A stretch of 64,000 bases of DNA, taken from assembly GCA_963559135.1 (NCBI GenBank), contig CAUWJP010000012.1, forward strand, positions 11,679-75,678, read 5' to 3'. The notes below the pieces were generated by a model, which made no database searches, was not told where the DNA came from, and worked only from the letters and a program-made list of their open reading frames with translations. Numbering within the stretch: the first letter of the stretch is position 1; each line of letters starts with the position of its first letter. This document shows, in pieces, positions 60,497 to 64,000 of the stretch. The position numbers were made by a program, and so were the translations under genes. Origin of the DNA: Sellimonas sp963559135. GTDB lineage: Bacteria > Bacillota > Clostridia > Lachnospirales > Lachnospiraceae.

Positions 60497-61315
60497 CTAA
60501 TGATACCACTTGAATAAATACTCATATTTCCGTCGTTGCTGCAAAAGAATATTTCGTACTCTTTTTTTGATCTCCGCTGGATAATATGATTCTTCATCCA
60601 GAAGCCGGGTGATTACACGGTCATCGAACGAAAAAGATACCGTTTGTCCATATAGCTCTTCTACTGCATCCAACTGCTCCTCAAAGCTTGAGCTTATTGT
60701 TTTTGCCTGCGCCTTCGGAATCAGCTCCACAATATCTTCTCCAATTGGATAATCTACTGTCAGATCAGACAACAGGGAAGATCCATGATCAAAGATCGGA
60801 CAATAGTGATAAACTCCGGCCGGATCATAAAGTACCGCGATATTATGCATATGCCTGTCTTCATTCAGAAACAGCGCATCTATTGTCAACATTCTGCACA
60901 GGTATCTTCCAAATTCCTTTAAGCCAGTCATCTTTTCCACCTGTTCTGTCAGGAAAAGTGCTCTTTCTTTGACTCCCTGTATCTTGAATATATTTCGATA
61001 CAAGCTGCCTCCATAAAAACTTGCAAACAGTCGCTCCAATGTAATCAGCTGATATCCTTTCGGCAGGAAATTTCTGTTTTTGCAGCCGCAGTAGGTGCTG
61101 CTTTTATATTCAATCTTCTCTGTCTGATACATAATATACTCATTTTCATCCATATCAGAATACTTCAGGAGAGACGAAACCATATATTCTGCCAGTCCTT
61201 CATATCCGATATAGTCCGCTTTATACCAGATACCATCCTCTTCCCATTTCAGCTGGTTTCCTTTCGATGATTGTATCGGGGAATTTCTCAAATCTTTTTC
61301 TAACAGTCTAATCAT
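60497..61315 (-). CDS. HipA-like Ser/Thr kinase
   Basis: 272 residues, shorter than HipA (about 440). The catalytic loop NEDRHMHN is at 151-158 and the metal-binding PIFDHGSSLL at 173-182. A possible ATP-site Lys is at 32 (WYKADYIG). HipA's N-terminal subdomain is not seen here. The ATG overlaps the stop of the preceding HTH gene (ATGA), so the pair is translated together, like hipBA or hipBST toxin-antitoxin systems. A toxin or regulatory kinase role is inferred. Confidence 0.82.
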   Translation of the reverse strand: MIRLLEKDLRNSPIQSSKGNQLKWEEDGIWYKADYIGYEGLAEYMVSSLLKYSDMDENEYIMYQTEKIEYKSSTYCGCKNRNFLPKGYQLITLERLFASFYGGSLYRNIFKIQGVKERALFLTEQVEKMTGLKEFGRYLCRMLTIDALFLNEDRHMHNIAVLYDPAGVYHYCPIFDHGSSLLSDLTVDYPIGEDIVELIPKAQAKTISSSFEEQLDAVEELYGQTVSFSFDDRVITRLLDEESYYPAEIKKRVRNILLQQRRKYEYLFKWYH

Positions 61316-61860
61316 GATCTTTGCTCCTCAATCTGAATCCAGAAATCATCCTCTGCCATCCGCCCTTCTGTTTTCTGAATAATCAGGAACGGGTCATAAA
61401 ACGGAAGATTCAGCGCTTCCAGCATGATTTTCATTTTATCTCGTGTCCTGGGAAAACAGCGGGCTTCTAAAAATTCCTCATAATCTTTGTAGCTCGGATT
61501 TTCATTTCTTCCAAACGCACAGAAAACCGGATCCTGCACAAAATTTTTTATTTTTATTCTCTTCCGCCGTTCCTCCACATCAATCACTGTACAAAGACGG
61601 TCATGATACATGTATCTGAGACGAAGTGGAAATGTTTTTTCCGGTATTTCCAGTTCTTCTGCCAGCCACATCCTGTCCCAGAGAATTCCAAGCAGTACAG
61701 CCGCAGCACCCTTCACTGTGCCCTGGCTGCTTTCCCAATGTTCCACTGTCTTTACCGATACATTCATCAGCTCTGCCAGTTCTTTTTGTTTCAAATGCAG
61801 CCTTTGCCGTATCACCTTTACTTCTTCTGCGGATACTGTTTTCTGTATGGCAAATTCCAT
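61312..61860 (-). CDS. XRE-type HTH protein with unknown C-terminal domain
   Basis: 182 residues from ATG 61860 with GGAGGTG upstream. Residues 8-60 form a helix-turn-helix (LKQKELAELMNVSVKTVEHW). The C-terminal part, about 85-180, has a beta-rich stretch (LRYMYHDRLCTVIDVEE) and a conserved-looking end (ARCFPRTRDKMKIMLEAL, PFYDPFLIIQKTEGRM). It is paired with the HipA-like kinase. It probably represses its own promoter and may bind the kinase. Confidence 0.82.
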   Translation of the reverse strand: MEFAIQKTVSAEEVKVIRQRLHLKQKELAELMNVSVKTVEHWESSQGTVKGAAAVLLGILWDRMWLAEELEIPEKTFPLRLRYMYHDRLCTVIDVEERRKRIKIKNFVQDPVFCAFGRNENPSYKDYEEFLEARCFPRTRDKMKIMLEALNLPFYDPFLIIQKTEGRMAEDDFWIQIEEQRS

Positions 61861-61904
61861 ATCACACCTCCGGATTTTCCTTTTATATGTCGTCCTTTGA
61901 TATA

Positions 61905-61932
61905 AGTATATCTCTTTTACCCCTAAAATCAA
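61905..61932 (-). promoter_or_regulatory. Promoter of the HTH/HipA-like pair
   Basis: Minus strand TTGATT (61927-61932), 16 bases, TATACT (61905-61910). Confidence 0.6.
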
Positions 61933-61933
61933 G

Positions 61934-61983
61934 CGGTGAATATTGAAATAACTACTAAATTTTAGTAATATCTGGTGAATATT
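61934..61983. promoter_or_regulatory. Repeats and palindrome upstream of the HTH/HipA-like promoter
   Basis: GGTGAATATT occurs at 61934-61943 and again at 61974-61983. Between them is a palindrome TACTAAA-T-TTTAGTA (61953-61967). These are the likely operators of the HTH protein. Confidence 0.55.
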
Positions 61984-61990
61984 TCTATCA

Positions 61991-62035
61991 TAAAAAACTG
62001 CCGCCACTGTGTAACACACAGCAACGGCATTTTTT
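61991..62035 (-). terminator. Terminator downstream of the serine dehydratase region
   Basis: TGCCGCCACTGTGT (61999-62012) pairs imperfectly with 62014-62029, then a T-run in the minus direction. Confidence 0.75.
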
Positions 62036-62065
62036 CATTTTATGGATATCTGAAAGTTGTTTCTT

Positions 62066-62336
62066 TTATACACTAAAGAATGCTATCACATAAAGCCCGA
62101 TCATCATCACAGCCATGGCTGTAGCAATACGCCCAAATACCGGATGTACTCAGAACCGGAGCACCTACAGCCAAAATACGGAATCTATATTTTTCTACCG
62201 GTTTGCTGAAACATACATCACTTATTAGCTATGTAATAAAATTGATACTTAGAAGAATCACAAACTGTGTATAGTCATTCCCTATAGTGTTTTTGGCGGA
62301 ATACACAATATCACAAAATTTGTGCCCTGATTCCAT
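62066..62336 (-). pseudogene. Remnant of a membrane transporter gene after L-serine dehydratase
   Basis: An ATG at 62336 with GGAG in the end of the dehydratase gene opens a frame of 35 codons (MESGHKFCDIVYSAKN to FVILLSINFIT, stop 62229). Further on, other frames hold FSKPVEKYRFRILAVGAPV and a membrane-like end, RIATAMAVMMIGLYVIAFF, with a stop at 62066. These look like the start and end of a transporter whose middle is lost and whose frame is broken. A serine or amino-acid carrier is suggested only by the neighbour. Confidence 0.55.
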
Positions 62337-62337
62337 C

Positions 62338-63924
62338 CTATTCTCCTTCAAAATGTCTGTTTGTTCTCTCCAATATCTTCAACGCGGTTTTCGTCTTTCC
62401 CAATCCACCAAATGTGCAGCGAAGTTCTAACGGAAGTGACAGACCAATTTCATAAATAGCCTGAATCGTCTCATCCAGCGGAATTACTTTATCATACCCT
62501 GCAAGTATCATATTTGCACTGGAAATAGCATTACTACCTCCCATAATATTTTTTCCAAGGCAAGGAACTTCTACACGGTTTCCTACCGGATCACATGCAA
62601 GCCCTGTAATATTCTGCAGGGCAATAGATGATGCATCCATACACCGAAAAATATTTCCGCCCATCATCTGAACGATTGCTCCTGCTGCCATTCCAGACCC
62701 TGCACCACATTCTACCTGGCATCCACCTACCTCCGCGGAAAATGTAGCTTGCTCTGCAAAAAATACCCCTACTAATCCTGCTACAAAAAGACCTTTTACT
62801 AATTCTTCCTTTGGCATATGTAACGCTCTGCCCAGACCAATTACTGTTCCTGGGAGGCATCCACAAGACCCACATGTAGGCGCTGCAACAATCAGACCCA
62901 TAGAACTTTTAGTCTCCATCACAGCGGTAATACTTTTAATTACATTGTTCAATATACTACAAGGAACTAACCTATTTCCCTTTTCTGCTTCATCAATCTG
63001 ATGGGCCTGAGCTCCTAAAATCCGGTCTCGATATTCGGTTCCCGCAAGTCCTCCATCCACTGCTTCCTCCATGACAGATAAAAGCTGTTCCATTTGTGCG
63101 AACACTTCTTCCTTGCTCCTACCGCCTCGGCAACTCTCATAATAGGCTCCATATTCCCATGCTTCCATAGGGTGTTTTTTAGCATACTCTAAAAGTTCCG
63201 TTGCATTAGAATAAGGCACATTACATCCCGCTCTGGAAAGTGTAGGAAGTACCGGAGTCAAATATATCACATCAAGAATTCCATCTAATGCCTCCAACTC
63301 CTCCACAAATGAATTCTCCAGAGGTTTTGTATATTTTAAATTAATTAGTAGTTGGTCTTTTCCTCGACTACTAATTACAAGTTCACAGTCCCCAGTAATA
63401 TTCTGAATCTTCTCTTCCCACTCTGACACTGCAATTCCATGATCTCTACATATTACAATAAGCTCATAAAAATCCCCACAAATTTTAACAGAAAACTCTT
63501 CCAGCCTCTGCATCTCAATCATTCCGCCGCCTACTGCAATAGCCTCCCAGTGTCGGCATATACCTTTAGAATCAGTCACTTCCATACGGTAATTTCCCGG
63601 ATGCAATGCCCCGTAATCTAAAATTCGGTATATAATCTCAAGTCCTCTTTCCTTGGCCAAACGTTCATACTGATCTACAATTGGATTCGATAGTTCAATA
63701 TCCATCAAACCACAAGCAACTCCCATGTCGGTCCCATGTCCTTCATGTGAAGCAGCCAACGAACCATTCACATCAAAATCCACTACAGCCCGAACAATTT
63801 TGCCTTTCATAGATTGCCTCGCCAATGAATCAATTCTGGCCCCGCCAGCCACATGAGAACTGGATGGTCCACGCATAACCGGACCAAGTACGTCATTAAA
63901 TATACTACACGGCATTTTTTCCAC
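62338..63924 (-). CDS. L-serine ammonia-lyase (iron-sulfur, fused alpha/beta)
   Basis: 528 residues; GTG at 63924 is preferred (GGGAGG 7 bases upstream). The beta domain is N-terminal (PSSSHVAGGARIDSLARQ). The alpha domain follows from about residue 265. Its Fe-S cysteines are in APTCGSCGCLPGT, VGGCQVECGAGSG and LACDPV or VEVPCLGKN. It converts L-serine to pyruvate and ammonia. Bacillus and many Clostridia make the two domains as separate proteins; the fused form is as in E. coli SdaA. Confidence 0.94.
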   Translation of the reverse strand: MEKMPCSIFNDVLGPVMRGPSSSHVAGGARIDSLARQSMKGKIVRAVVDFDVNGSLAASHEGHGTDMGVACGLMDIELSNPIVDQYERLAKERGLEIIYRILDYGALHPGNYRMEVTDSKGICRHWEAIAVGGGMIEMQRLEEFSVKICGDFYELIVICRDHGIAVSEWEEKIQNITGDCELVISSRGKDQLLINLKYTKPLENSFVEELEALDGILDVIYLTPVLPTLSRAGCNVPYSNATELLEYAKKHPMEAWEYGAYYESCRGGRSKEEVFAQMEQLLSVMEEAVDGGLAGTEYRDRILGAQAHQIDEAEKGNRLVPCSILNNVIKSITAVMETKSSMGLIVAAPTCGSCGCLPGTVIGLGRALHMPKEELVKGLFVAGLVGVFFAEQATFSAEVGGCQVECGAGSGMAAGAIVQMMGGNIFRCMDASSIALQNITGLACDPVGNRVEVPCLGKNIMGGSNAISSANMILAGYDKVIPLDETIQAIYEIGLSLPLELRCTFGGLGKTKTALKILERTNRHFEGE

Positions 63925-64000
63925 AAAAATTCCTCCCATCTACTATACTGTGTCATATGTACTACACATATTTTAGATTCTATAATAAATGTTGGGGTAT

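Overview
The window looks like a chromosome segment from a spore-lineage Firmicute of class Clostridia, most probably family Lachnospiraceae (gut type: Blautia, Dorea or Mediterraneibacter-like). The reasons are moderate GC, AGGAGG-type ribosome sites, the order rqcP-yabP-yabQ-divIC-spoIIE-tilS-hpt-ftsH shared with Bacillus/Clostridium, a paired glgC/glgD, a T-box before proS, spoVG, and a CotS-like gene. The species cannot be named from the sequence alone.

Layout. 1-3.8 kb: 5' part of dnaX, pfkA, map and two tRNA genes (Gly, Phe). 3.9-8.7 kb: a small membrane protein, a three-gene operon led by a RelA/SpoT-type nucleotide synthetase, an M20 dipeptidase and a MATE exporter. 8.7-12.3 kb: a decayed lactose/galactoside locus. 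An intact lacI-type regulator reads into a lacZ that is cut at about residue 497 and joined to the 3' end of a sugar-binding-protein gene. 12.3-18 kb: gldA; an operon of a secreted EF-hand protein, an ECF sigma factor and an anti-sigma factor; an amino-acid ABC importer; tRNA-Leu and tRNA-Tyr. 18-33.5 kb: mostly minus-strand housekeeping and sporulation-type genes (LCP protein, GH13 enzyme, ftsH, hpt, tilS, spoIIE-like, divIC, yabQ, yabP, rqcP, HU, phosphosugar mutase, cotS-like, cca). 33.5-45 kb: proS with T-box, a small pyrophosphatase, a P-loop kinase, an RluA enzyme, spoVG, glgD, glgC, murC, DnaD- and DnaI-like primosome genes, and prs. 45-58 kb: an SbcCD-like (YhaN/YhaO) pair, two two-component systems, asnS, a large exported protein and a methyltransferase gene interrupted by a stop codon. 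58-64 kb: an ABC exporter, an HTH/HipA-like kinase pair, a transporter remnant and L-serine dehydratase.

The most notable observation is the solute-binding protein of the amino-acid importer (16769-17572). Its two lobes are in the reverse of the family order behind one lipoprotein signal peptide, so it appears to be a natural circular permutation. Other points for follow-up are the RelA/SpoT-domain operon (4488-6158), the HTH/HipA-like kinase pair (60497-61860), the EF-hand/ECF sigma/anti-sigma operon with a broken copy of part of the sigma gene about 2.3 kb away, the lacZ/binding-protein deletion junction, the in-frame UGA in a methyltransferase gene, and a membrane-anchored protein with a C39-like domain that seems to lack its histidine. 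No CRISPR array, phage, integrase or insertion sequence was seen.
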